DNA from: Clostridiales bacterium
GTDB lineage: Bacteria > Bacillota > Clostridia > Oscillospirales > Acutalibacteraceae
DNA: 16,224 bases
Direction: 5' to 3'
NCBI GenBank assembly: GCA_012511005.1
Contig: JAAZGX010000023.1
Coordinates: 1-16,224 of the forward strand
Shown here: piece by piece, positions 6,845 to 16,100 of the stretch
Layout: each line of letters starts with the position of its first letter
How positions within the stretch are numbered: position 1 is the stretch's first letter
Position numbers and translations under genes: made by a program
Notes under the pieces: generated by a model
The model's input: the letters and a program-made list of their open reading frames with translations, nothing else
Told to the model about the DNA's origin: nothing
Database searches by the model: none

Positions 6845-9800
6845 TGGTTTACAGAGTTTATGTTGAAAAAAGACAAGGTTTTAATAACGAGGCAAAACAG
6901 CTTTTAGAGGAGTTCAATAATTTGCTTTCTATAATAAGCCTTAAAGATTTAAGAGTCGTTAATAGGTATGATGTAGAGAATATTGATTTAGAATTGCTCG
7001 AAGATGCTAAAAAAAATGTTTTTTCAGAGCCGCAGGTTGATAATGTTTATGACGAGTTATCTTTTTTGAAAGAAGACAGAGTTTTTGCCGTTGAGTATTT
7101 ACCGGGGCAGTTTGACCAGCGTGCAAGTTCAGCGGCAGAGTGTATTCAAGTGATTTCACAACAAGAACGCCCTCTTGTCAAAACCGCAAAAGTTTATATT
7201 TTAAGCGGTGATATTAACGAAGCGGAATATAACTCCATTAAAAAATATTTAATAAACCCCATTGAAAGCCGTGAAACTCCGCTTACAAAGCCGGAAACAT
7301 TAAAAGTGGATTACATCACGCCTAAAGATGTTGTAACACTAAACGGCTTTATTACAAAAAATAACGGCGAACTAAAAGACTTTTTAGACGATTATTCACT
7401 TGCTATGGATTTTGATGACTTAAAATTCTGTCAGAACTATTTTATAGAAGAAAAACGCGACCCCACTATAACTGAAATCAGAATGATTGATACATACTGG
7501 TCTGACCATTGCAGACACACTACTTTTTTGACTACTATTGACAATGTTAAGTTTTGTGATGACGAAATACAAAAAACATATGAGGAATACCTAAAAATAA
7601 GACAATACACAAAAAGAACATCGCCTATTAACCTTATGGATATTGCCACTATATGCACCCGGTATTTTAAAAAGGAGGGCAAGCTGCCTCTTTTAGATGA
7701 GTCTTTTGAAGTAAATGCGTGTACCGTTAAAATTAAAGTCGATATTGACGGTGTTTTAGAGGATTGGCTTTTACTGTTTAAGAATGAAACACACAATCAC
7801 CCAACAGAAATTGAGCCTTTCGGCGGAGCTGCAACATGTATTGGCGGCGCTATACGCGACCCGCTTTCAGGCAGGGCATATGTTTATGCCGCTATGCGTA
7901 TAACCGGAGCGGGAAACCCGCTGACGCCTATTAGTGAAACATTAAAAGGCAAACTGCCGCAAAGAAAAATTGTTAAAACGGCTGCCGCGGGATATAGCTC
8001 CTATGGTAATCAAATAGGAGTTACCACAGGGCTTGTAGACGAAATTTATCACGAAGGCTTTGTAGCAAAAAGAATGGAATTAGGCGCTGTATTAGGCGCC
8101 GCACCCGCAAAAAATGTTAGGCGGGAAACTCCTGTTGAGGGTGATGTTGTAATTCTTATTGGCGGAAAAACGGGCAGGGATGGCTGCGGAGGAGCAACAG
8201 GCTCCTCAAAGTCGCACGACCTTTCATCGCTTGAAACATGCGGCGCAGAAGTTCAAAAAGGAAACGCGCCGGAAGAGCGCAAGCTGCAAAGGCTTTTCAG
8301 AAATGAAGAGGCAAGTTTATTAATTAAACGATGCAACGACTTTGGCGCGGGCGGCGTGTCCGTTGCTATCGGTGAGCTTTCCGACGGCATGGAAATTGAC
8401 CTTAACGCCGTAAAGAAAAAGTATGAGGGACTTGACGGTACAGAGCTTGCTATAAGCGAGTCTCAGGAAAGAATGGCTGTAGTCGTGGAAAGAACTGATG
8501 TCAAACGCTTTTTAGAGCTTGCCGCATCTGAAAACCTTGAAGCTACCGTTGTAGCTGCCATTAAAGACGAGCCTCGGCTTATTATGAACTGGAACGGAAA
8601 ATCTATCGTTAATATTCACCGTGATTTTCTGAACTCCAACGGCGCCGGAAAGCATATTGATGTTACTGTAGAGAAAAATAATGATTATAAAAAGAGCGTA
8701 AAAGGCGACTTTATTTCACTCTTTAACGATTTGGCAAGCGACTTAAATGTTTGCTCAAAACGCGGGCTTTCAGAGCGTTTTGACTCCACTATCGGCGCTA
8801 ATACCGTTTTAATGCCCTTTGGCGGCAAACATCAGCTAACGCCTGCACAAGCTATGGTACACACCGTTTCTGTTGAAAAGGGGCATACAGACACCTGCTC
8901 TGTTATGGCTTATGGATATAACCCGTTTATAATGGAAAAAAGCCCGTATTGCGGAGCATATCTTGCCGTTATTGAGTCCGTTTCAAAGCTTATTGCCTCC
9001 GGTGCCTCATTTAACGAAGTGTATCTCACATTTCAAGAGTATTTTGAAAGGCTCGGCAAAGATGCCTTTCGTTGGGGCAAGCCTTTATCCGCTTTGCTCG
9101 GTGCTTTTAAGGCACAAATGAACTTGGGTATTGCTTCTATTGGCGGCAAAGACTCTATGAGCGGCAGCTTTGAAGATTTAGATGTTCCGCCAACACTCGT
9201 GTCTTTTGCTGTAACGACAGAAAAGGCAAACAATATCATTTCTCCTGAATTCAAGAAATCTAACAGAAAAGTTTGCCTGTTAAAACCGGAGTATGATGAA
9301 AACGGACTGCCGAATACGAAGTCTCTTTTAGATATATTCAGTACAGTTCACACCTTAATTTCCGAAAAAGCCGTTTCTGCCGTTTACACACCCGTTTATG
9401 GTGGAATTGCTGAAGGTATTATGAAAATGTGCTTTGGTAATAACATTGGATTTTCGTTTGATAATTCAGTTACCTTAAATGAATTGTTTTCTTATAATTA
9501 CGGCTCTTTTATTCTTGAGCTTACAAAGGATATAAGTATTGGAAAGCCTTTAGGCAGAACGACTGATAGATGTAACATATCTTATCTTGACGATACTTTA
9601 CCGCTTAACTTACTTTTAGGCTTATATGAAAATAAGCTTGAACCTGTTTTCCCCACTTTTATAAAAGACGACGGTACTCCCGTTAAAAACCTTTCAAGCG
9701 ACAAGGTCATAAATTCCTCGCCCGCTATAAAAACTGCAAAGCCTAAGGTGCTAATACCCGTTTTTCCCGGTACAAATTGTGAATATGACACGGTGAAAAT

Positions 9801-10536
9801 ACTGACTGACGCCGGCGCAAAGCCTGTAACTTTTATAATCAAAAACCTTTCCGCCTCTGATATAACAGAAAGTATTGAAAGCTTTGCAAAAGAAATAGAA
9901 AGCTCACAAATAATCTTTATTCCCGGTGGGTTTTCAGGCGGCGACGAGCCTGACGGCTCCGGAAAGCTTATAGCCTCATTTTTCAGAAATGAAGTAATAA
10001 AATCAGAGGTAAATAAGCTTTTAACGGAGAGAGACGGGCTTATTGGCGGCATATGCAACGGTTTTCACGCTTTAATAAAACTTGGGCTCGTTCCTTTCGG
10101 TGAAATTAGGGACGCTGCCGCCTCTTCCCCATCTTTGACCTATAATAAAATAGGCAGACATCAGTCAAGAATTGTTCGTACAAAAATAGTATCAAATATG
10201 TCCCCGTGGCTTTCTGATACAACTGTCGGCGACATATATTCAATGCCGATTTCCCATGGTGAGGGACGCTTTATTTGTGACGATGCTTTACTTTCAAAGC
10301 TTTCTGCTAACGGTCAAATAGCTACTCAATATGTTGACTTTGACGGTAATGCAACGAATAATATACTCTTTAATCCTAACGGCTCTAAAGCCGCTATTGA
10401 GGGTATCACCTCTCCTGACGGCAGAGTTTTCGGAAAAATGGGGCATAGTGAAAGAACAGGAAAGAACCTTTACAAAAATGTTGAAGGCAAGTATAATATG
10501 GGTATGTTTATTTCAGCAGTAAAATACTTCAAATAA
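6844..10536 (+). CDS. purL: FGAM synthase, single-chain PurL with C-terminal glutaminase domain (clostridial type)
   Basis: This enzyme converts FGAR to FGAM using ATP and ammonia from glutamine (step 4). At 1230 residues it is the long, single-chain form combining the roles of PurS, PurL and PurQ. The N-terminal part is PurS-like. The first synthase half has TYWSDHCRHTTF (about 217-228), NETHNHPTEIEPFGG (from about 313) and the GGKTGRDGCGGATGSS block. A second PurM-like half follows, with the IGGKDSMSGSF region. From about residue 966 a class I glutaminase begins (KVLIPVFPGTNCEYD). Its nucleophile is Cys1071 in GGICNGFHAL, with His1138 and Glu1140 in SHGEGRF. A GGAGGG site at 6829-6834 lies 9 bp before the start, inside purD. 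No separate purS or purQ is in the window, as expected. It uses the WSDHCRH signature of the clostridial type rather than the proteobacterial form. Confidence 0.95.
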   Translation: MVYRVYVEKRQGFNNEAKQLLEEFNNLLSIISLKDLRVVNRYDVENIDLELLEDAKKNVFSEPQVDNVYDELSFLKEDRVFAVEYLPGQFDQRASSAAECIQVISQQERPLVKTAKVYILSGDINEAEYNSIKKYLINPIESRETPLTKPETLKVDYITPKDVVTLNGFITKNNGELKDFLDDYSLAMDFDDLKFCQNYFIEEKRDPTITEIRMIDTYWSDHCRHTTFLTTIDNVKFCDDEIQKTYEEYLKIRQYTKRTSPINLMDIATICTRYFKKEGKLPLLDESFEVNACTVKIKVDIDGVLEDWLLLFKNETHNHPTEIEPFGGAATCIGGAIRDPLSGRAYVYAAMRITGAGNPLTPISETLKGKLPQRKIVKTAAAGYSSYGNQIGVTTGLVDEIYHEGFVAKRMELGAVLGAAPAKNVRRETPVEGDVVILIGGKTGRDGCGGATGSSKSHDLSSLETCGAEVQKGNAPEERKLQRLFRNEEASLLIKRCNDFGAGGVSVAIGELSDGMEIDLNAVKKKYEGLDGTELAISESQERMAVVVERTDVKRFLELAASENLEATVVAAIKDEPRLIMNWNGKSIVNIHRDFLNSNGAGKHIDVTVEKNNDYKKSVKGDFISLFNDLASDLNVCSKRGLSERFDSTIGANTVLMPFGGKHQLTPAQAMVHTVSVEKGHTDTCSVMAYGYNPFIMEKSPYCGAYLAVIESVSKLIASGASFNEVYLTFQEYFERLGKDAFRWGKPLSALLGAFKAQMNLGIASIGGKDSMSGSFEDLDVPPTLVSFAVTTEKANNIISPEFKKSNRKVCLLKPEYDENGLPNTKSLLDIFSTVHTLISEKAVSAVYTPVYGGIAEGIMKMCFGNNIGFSFDNSVTLNELFSYNYGSFILELTKDISIGKPLGRTTDRCNISYLDDTLPLNLLLGLYENKLEPVFPTFIKDDGTPVKNLSSDKVINSSPAIKTAKPKVLIPVFPGTNCEYDTVKILTDAGAKPVTFIIKNLSASDITESIESFAKEIESSQIIFIPGGFSGGDEPDGSGKLIASFFRNEVIKSEVNKLLTERDGLIGGICNGFHALIKLGLVPFGEIRDAAASSPSLTYNKIGRHQSRIVRTKIVSNMSPWLSDTTVGDIYSMPISHGEGRFICDDALLSKLSANGQIATQYVDFDGNATNNILFNPNGSKAAIEGITSPDGRVFGKMGHSERTGKNLYKNVEGKYNMGMFISAVKYFK

Positions 10537-10539
10537 TTT

Positions 10540-10544
10540 GGAGG
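10540..10544 (+). promoter_or_regulatory. Ribosome binding site deciding the fhs start
   Basis: GGAGG lies 5 bp before ATG 10550 and 3 bp after the purL stop. An in-frame TTG at 10538 overlaps this site, so it cannot be a sensible start while the site is used; ATG 10550 is chosen. Confidence 0.85.
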
Positions 10545-10549
10545 ATAAT

Positions 10550-12223
10550 ATGAAAACAGATATTGAAATTGCTCAAAGCGCACAAATAAACCATATAAGC
10601 AAAGTTGCGGCTCAAGTTGGCATTTTAGAAGACGAGCTTGAGTATTATGGTAAATACAAGGCAAAGCTGCCTCTTTCAATTATGAATGATGAAACGAAAA
10701 AATACGGTAAGCTCGTTTTAGTAACAGCTATTACCCCCACCGCTGCGGGCGAGGGTAAAACTACCGTTACAATAGGACTTACGGATGCGTTAAAAAGCAT
10801 TGGAAAGTCGAGCATGGCAGCTTTAAGAGAGCCGTCTTTAGGTCCCGTTTTCGGTATAAAAGGCGGCGCTGCGGGCGGCGGATACGCGCAAGTTATACCT
10901 ATGGAAGATATAAATCTGCATTTCACGGGCGATTTTCATGCTATTTCCGCGGCAAACAATTTGATTGCGGCACTGCTTGATAATCATATACAGCAGGGAA
11001 ATGACCTTGATATTGATGTCAGGCGCATTACATGGAAACGATGTGTTGATATGAATGACAGGCAGCTTCGCTCCATTGTTTGCGGTCTTGGCGGCAAAGT
11101 TCACGGCGTACCGCGTGAGGATGGATTTGATATAACCGTCGCCTCTGAAATTATGGCAATTTTATGTCTTTCATCCTCTATTAGTGATTTGAAAAAGCGT
11201 ATTGCCAAAATAGTTGTAGGTTACAGCGCTAAGGGAATACCCGTAACTGCGGGAGAGTTAAAAGCAGTCGGAGCCGTCGCCTCGTTACTAAAGGATGCTA
11301 TAAAACCGAATTTAGTTCAAACGCTTGAAGGAACGCCCGCTTTAGTTCACGGCGGACCTTTCGCAAATATAGCACACGGTTGCAACTCTGTTATTGCAAC
11401 GAAAACGGCGCTAAAGCTATCTGATTATACAATTACTGAGGCAGGATTTGGTGCTGACCTTGGGGCAGAGAAGTTCTTCGATATAAAGTGCCGCACGGCA
11501 GAACTCATACCGTCTTGTGTTGTTGTTGTAGCGACAATACGCGCGTTAAAACTCCACGGAGGCGCACATAAAACAGATTTAGAGGAAGAAAATCTTGACG
11601 CGCTGCAAAAAGGCGTACCGAACCTTTTAAGGCATATTAAAAATATTAAAACTGTTTATAATCTTCCCTGCGTTGTCGCTGTTAACAGATTTCCTACTGA
11701 TACGGACCGCGAAATAGAGCTTTTACAAAGCATTTGTAACGAAAATGACACGAACGCGATACTTACAACTGTGTGGGCAAACGGCTCTTTAGGCGGTCGT
11801 GAGCTTGCTTTAGAAGTTGTAAGGCTTTGTGAAGAAAGCGTTGCCGATAATTTCAGCTTTTCTTATGACATTAACGAAAGCATTAAGTCTAAAATTGAGA
11901 GTGTTGCTGCAAAGGTTTACGGCGCCTCTTGTGTAAATTATACAGCTGAAGCAGAAAAGGAAATAGAAACGCTTGAAAGCTTGAATTTTTCTGATTTACC
12001 GATTTGTATTGCTAAAACACAGTACAGTTTTTCTGATGACCCAACAAAGCTTGGCGCGCCGTCTGATTTTAATATAACTGTAAGGAAAATAAAGATTAGC
12101 GCCGGCGCGGGATTTATAGTCGTACTGACAGGAGATGTTATGACGATGCCGGGACTTCCGAAAATTCCTGCGGCAGAAAGAATAGATATTGATAATGACG
12201 GAATAATATCCGGCTTATTCTAA
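10550..12223 (+). CDS. fhs: Formate-tetrahydrofolate ligase (10-formyl-THF synthetase)
   Basis: Fhs makes 10-formyl-tetrahydrofolate from formate, tetrahydrofolate and ATP. It is typical of anaerobes, where it serves acetogenic or purinolytic one-carbon flow or simply formyl supply. From ATG 10550 the protein has 557 residues, matching the family (about 556). Motifs are the P-loop region TPTAAGEGKTTVTIGL (62-77), EPSLGPVFGIKGGAAGGG, the substrate segment INLHFTGDFHAI, LVQTLEGTPALVHGGPFANIAHGCNS, and the C-terminal VVVLTGDVMTMPGLPK-like ending. It begins 13 bp after purL, is the last gene of the operon, and is followed by a hairpin terminator. Its position implies that it supplies the formyl donor for PurN and AICAR transformylase. 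No other Wood-Ljungdahl gene is visible, so acetogenesis cannot be claimed. Confidence 0.97.
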   Translation: MKTDIEIAQSAQINHISKVAAQVGILEDELEYYGKYKAKLPLSIMNDETKKYGKLVLVTAITPTAAGEGKTTVTIGLTDALKSIGKSSMAALREPSLGPVFGIKGGAAGGGYAQVIPMEDINLHFTGDFHAISAANNLIAALLDNHIQQGNDLDIDVRRITWKRCVDMNDRQLRSIVCGLGGKVHGVPREDGFDITVASEIMAILCLSSSISDLKKRIAKIVVGYSAKGIPVTAGELKAVGAVASLLKDAIKPNLVQTLEGTPALVHGGPFANIAHGCNSVIATKTALKLSDYTITEAGFGADLGAEKFFDIKCRTAELIPSCVVVVATIRALKLHGGAHKTDLEEENLDALQKGVPNLLRHIKNIKTVYNLPCVVAVNRFPTDTDREIELLQSICNENDTNAILTTVWANGSLGGRELALEVVRLCEESVADNFSFSYDINESIKSKIESVAAKVYGASCVNYTAEAEKEIETLESLNFSDLPICIAKTQYSFSDDPTKLGAPSDFNITVRKIKISAGAGFIVVLTGDVMTMPGLPKIPAAERIDIDNDGIISGLF

Positions 12224-12243
12224 ACTCCTATAAGTGATTAAAT

Positions 12244-12283
12244 AGATGAACCGCAAGTCAAAGAAACTTGCGGCTCATCTTTT
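12244..12283. terminator. Bidirectional hairpin terminator between convergent fhs and nadE
   Basis: A 15-position stem (12244-12258 with 12266-12280) encloses a 7-base loop. On the + strand it has one A-C mismatch (12250/12274) and runs into TTTT at 12280-12283, 20 bp after the fhs stop. Read on the minus strand, the mismatch becomes a G-U wobble, so the stem is fully paired. It then starts just 2 bp after the nadE stop, followed by a weaker AUUUAAU tail. It can plausibly end both transcripts. Confidence 0.85.
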
Positions 12284-13017
12284 CATTGTTCGTATTGAAA
12301 GAATTCAACGAGTTTCAGCTTAAATTCATTAAGCTTGTTTAGCCGTAAAATTTTCCCTTTTATTTCCTCGTCTTCACAAATTCCCGTGCGTATAAACTTA
12401 TCAAGCACATCGTATGAAAATCCAAGGCTTTCTTCATCCGTCTTATCAGAAAGCCCGTCTATCGGCACCTTTTCAATAAATTCTAAAGGTAATCCCAAGA
12501 CTTTGCCTATTTCCTTAACTTCACTTGCAGTAAGGCTTGATATTGTAGCGAAGTCACCGGCTAAATCCCCATAACGCGTTGTATATCCGACAAACTCCTC
12601 AGATAAATTGCTCGTGCTTGCAACTCTCCCGTTAAGAGATTGTGAAACGGCATATAAAACAGACATTCTCAGCCGCGGTTGAATATTGATTATTGTTTGC
12701 TGTGAAACGGACGGCAAAGCGGCTTTCAGCTCGTCCATAGCACTGTTAAAAGTATTTTTAATATTTATTGTATAGCTTTTTATGCCTAAAAAATCACATA
12801 CAGCTTCTGAAACATTGATATCTTCTTGAAGACCATTTGGCATTAGCACACCTATGACCCTGTCTGCCCCAAGAGCCTTTGCACAAAGAGCCGCAACAAT
12901 CGTGCTATCCTTTCCGCCTGATATTCCAATAACAGCATTACAACCATTACCGTTTATATTGAACCAATCTTTCGTCCATTTTACAATATCTTTGCAAACC
13001 TTTTCGGCATTAAACAT
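12283..13017 (-). CDS. nadE: Ammonia-dependent NAD+ synthetase
   Basis: NadE amidates nicotinic acid adenine dinucleotide with ATP and ammonia, the last step of NAD synthesis. The 244-residue protein is only the synthetase domain; the N-terminal nitrilase-type glutaminase of the glutamine-dependent form is absent, so free ammonia is the likely nitrogen donor. The PP-loop is GISGGKDST (31-39). Other family motifs are IQPRLRM (112-118), STSNLSEEFVGYTTRYGD (134-151), and DGLSDKTDEESLGF (187-200). The C-terminus reads NEFKLKLVEFF instead of the HKR ending seen in Bacillus and E. coli; I recall similar FKL endings in gut Clostridia homologues. GGGAG lies 9 bp before the ATG. It follows the repeat-protein gene on the same strand after 101 bp with a hairpin between them, so it is probably transcribed separately or by read-through. 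No promoter could be called. Confidence 0.94.
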   Translation of the reverse strand: MFNAEKVCKDIVKWTKDWFNINGNGCNAVIGISGGKDSTIVAALCAKALGADRVIGVLMPNGLQEDINVSEAVCDFLGIKSYTINIKNTFNSAMDELKAALPSVSQQTIINIQPRLRMSVLYAVSQSLNGRVASTSNLSEEFVGYTTRYGDLAGDFATISSLTASEVKEIGKVLGLPLEFIEKVPIDGLSDKTDEESLGFSYDVLDKFIRTGICEDEEIKGKILRLNKLNEFKLKLVEFFQYEQ

Positions 13018-13055
13018 AAAACCATACTCCCTTTTATTAATACAGCTTTTCTTTT

Positions 13056-13097
13056 AATAAATATCCCAAAACAAAACTCTTGTTTTGCTTTGGGATA
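13056..13097 (-). terminator. Hairpin terminator after the leucine-rich-repeat gene, ahead of nadE
   Basis: A 16-position stem (13062-13077 with 13082-13097) encloses a four-base loop. As minus-strand RNA every position pairs, with one G-U wobble at 13088/13071; as + strand RNA the same position is an A-C mismatch. The minus strand continues UUUAUU (13061-13056). It begins 21 bp after the repeat-protein stop codon. The stem is A-T rich apart from GGG/CCC, and the U tract is interrupted, so termination may be partial and allow read-through into nadE. Confidence 0.7.
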
Positions 13098-13118
13098 CTG
13101 TAAATTTGTCAATGATGT

Positions 13119-16100
13119 TTATTTTTCGCTTTTATCTTCCGCTTCTGCTTCAGCATTTCGTGCGGCAAGTGCAGCTTTTGCTGCGGCATCGCTTTCTCTT
13201 ATCTTTTTGCGGTACACAAGAACTCCCGCAACACCAATAGCCGCAAGTAAAACAATAATTATCAGAAGTGTTGAAATGGATTTCTCATCAAGTACTATTT
13301 TAACAGAATTATAATCTGTATACCAGCATCCGTCAAAAGCATTTCGCTCATACGCCGTCAAGTTGCTGTTTACTGTAAATGAACGAAGCTCATTACAAGA
13401 AGCGAAAGCAAGGGACTTAATTTTTCTTACACTTTCCGGCAATACAATTTCTGTAATCAAATCACAGTCAAAGAAAGCTTCGTCTTCAATTGTTTTAAGA
13501 CCGTCATTAAAACTAATTTGAGTAAGACCGTCACAGTCATAAAATGCCCTTGCTCCTATAGTTTCAACCATTTTAGGGAGTAGATACGCATTCTTTTTAC
13601 CTGTGGGGTACTGGACAAGGGTTTTAAAGGAATTTTCTTCAGCCTCTTTAAGGAAAAGCACTCCGTCAAATTCGGTAAATGTTTCATTTGCCTTGTCACA
13701 AGTGAATTTTTCAAGTGACGAGCAGCCTACAAAAGCATATTGACCTATTGTTTTTAATGACTTTGGTATTGCAAATTCTGTAATTGCACCGCACCCCGAA
13801 AAAGCATACGCACCAATAGACTCTATTCTTGTGCCAAGTGATACCTTTGAAAGTGATACACAGCCGTAAAAAGTATCTGCCTCAACTGAAACAAGGTTTG
13901 CCGGAAGAGCAGCAGAAAGCAAGGCAGAGCAACCATAGAACGCGCCTTTGCCAAGCTCCTTGAGCGAAGCGGGTAATGTTATTTTGGTCAGTAAATTAGC
14001 ATTCATAAAGCACTTATTTCCGATAACGGTTACGCCTGAAGGAATAACGAGTTCAGATATCCTTGTGTTTGCAAACGCTTCTTTGCCTATATTCCTTAAT
14101 GATGCGGGAAGGTCAACACTTTTTACCTCTGCATCTTTGAAAGCGCCGTCTGCTATTGCAGTTGTACCTGCGTTAACTTTAATAGACGAGGCATTTTTAT
14201 TGGCTTTATATATAACTCTGCCTAAATATATATCGCCGCTTTTTGCTTTATACCAAGCAGTATCAGTAAGAGCGTTTTCCCCTATTTCTGTAACGGAGTC
14301 TGAAACATAAATAGATGATAGTTTAGTGCATCCTAAAAACGCATTGTCTTTAATGGCAACAGTATCTTTTTTAACAGTGTAAGCCGTTTCAGATTTGTCG
14401 GCAAAAAATACGAGCGTGTTTACCGGTTCTTCTCTGTATAACGCTTTACCGTCAGCAAAGTATTTTCCGCCGTTTGCAACGGTAACGCTTGAAAGAGCAA
14501 GGCAGCCGTCAAATGCTTTAGCGCTTATATCATCAAGTGAGGCGGGAAGGTCTATTTTTGTAAGCTTGTCACAATTATTAAAAGCATAGTCGCTTATACT
14601 TTCAATAGATGAGCCGAACTTTACATTTGAAAGAGCTTTGCAGTCTAAGAATGCATATGAGCGTACTCTTATAACACTGTCACCTAAAGAAACTTTTGAA
14701 AGGTTAGAGCAGTTTGCAAAAGCGTATGTATTAATATCCGTAACCTTATTCGGTACAATTATTTCGGTAAGACCTGTATCTCCGTAAAAGGCATATGAAG
14801 CAATTGTCGTAAGAGACTCCGGAAATGTTATTGATTTTAATGCTTTGCAATTCTTAAAAGCAGAATTACTTATCGTTGTTAATTTGTCGGGAAGAACGAC
14901 GCTTTCTATGGACGAGTTAACAAAGGCGTTGGCGCCTAAAGTTTTTGCATTCGAGTCAGCGGCGAATGTAACGCCTGTTATCAAAGCATCTCTGAAAGCA
15001 CTGTCGGCAATTGTTTCAACTTTCTTCGGTATTTCATATGTTCCCTTTTTTGCCGCGGGGAAAGACACGAGCCTTTTTTCATTCTTCGAGAAAAGCACAC
15101 CGTCAATTGCTTTGTAATCCTTGTTATGCTCGTCAACCGTAAAGCTTTCAAGTGATTTGCAGTTAAAGAAAGCATATGTGCCTATTTTGCTTACATTTTT
15201 ACCAAGGTCAAGCGTCTTTATCTTTGTGCCGTAAAAAGCATAATCGTCTATCTCTGTAAGCACTTCGCCTGCCGTAAAAACTTCAAGAGAAGTACAGCCG
15301 GAAAAAGCTTGATATCCGATTAACGCCATAGTATCGCCGCAGTTTGCCTCTTTAAGTGATGTACAGCCCATAAACGCACCGGCGTAAATAAGCGCGGAGC
15401 TATCACCAAAAGTAATTGACTCTAATGATGTACAGTTTTGGAAAGCGTAAAAGCCTATATCTTCAACATCATTTGACAATTTAACAGATTTAAGTGTTTT
15501 ACAGCCAAGGAAAGCGTAGCTTTCAACTTTTTCAATGTCAATCGGGATTTCAATATCTGTTATGTCCCCTTTATATGAAAAGGCTATTTTACCTGCCATA
15601 AGAACACCGTCTGCCTGGTCGTCGTACCACTTTGTTTTATCAAATGGTTCTCTGCCGATTTTTTCAACATTACGATGTACTTCAATGGAGGACAGCGAAG
15701 TACAGCCATAAAGCACTCTATTTGCCACTTCAGTCAAGTTTAAGGGAAATGCAAATTCTTTAAGGGATGTACAGTTTTCAAAGGCAGATTCACCCATAAC
15801 AGCTACTTCAGTCATCTTCTTGAGCGTCGTTAAAGATGTGCAGCCTTTAAACGCACCTTTACCGATTGTTATAATATTGTTTGTAAAGTTAACTGTTTCG
15901 ATTGAGGTTTTACCTTCAAAAGCCCCGTCTCCTATTGATACAACATCAATGTTGCCAATGGCTCTTGGAATACTTACAGTTTTTTCGTTACCTTTGTACC
16001 CTGTTATTTCAATTGCGGAATTGTTTTTAATTGTCCGGTATGTAAACTCCGCGCTCTCGCCTGATGCAAATGCTATCAAAGGAGAGGCCACCGTAATTGT

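Noticed and set aside
10538..10549. TTG start for fhs (adds four residues)
   Set aside because: The TTG shares bases with the GGAGG Shine-Dalgarno; ATG 10550 gives the standard family length.
12283..12340. Loss of the HKR motif at the NadE C-terminus as sign of an inactive enzyme
   Set aside because: All nucleotide and substrate motifs upstream are intact, and I recall FKL-type endings in homologues from gut Clostridia, so this is probably a normal variant.
13107..13112. TTGACA on the minus strand as a nadE -35 element
   Set aside because: At 16-18 bp spacing the -10 position falls in the hairpin stem with no TATAAT-like sequence.
13090..13314. Open frames on the + strand opposite the LRR gene (also 13948-14310, 14395-14589, 14845-15117 and 15820-16146)
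   Set aside because: They are antisense shadows of the repeat-coding sequence; they lack ribosome sites and family resemblance, and their composition mirrors the repeat.
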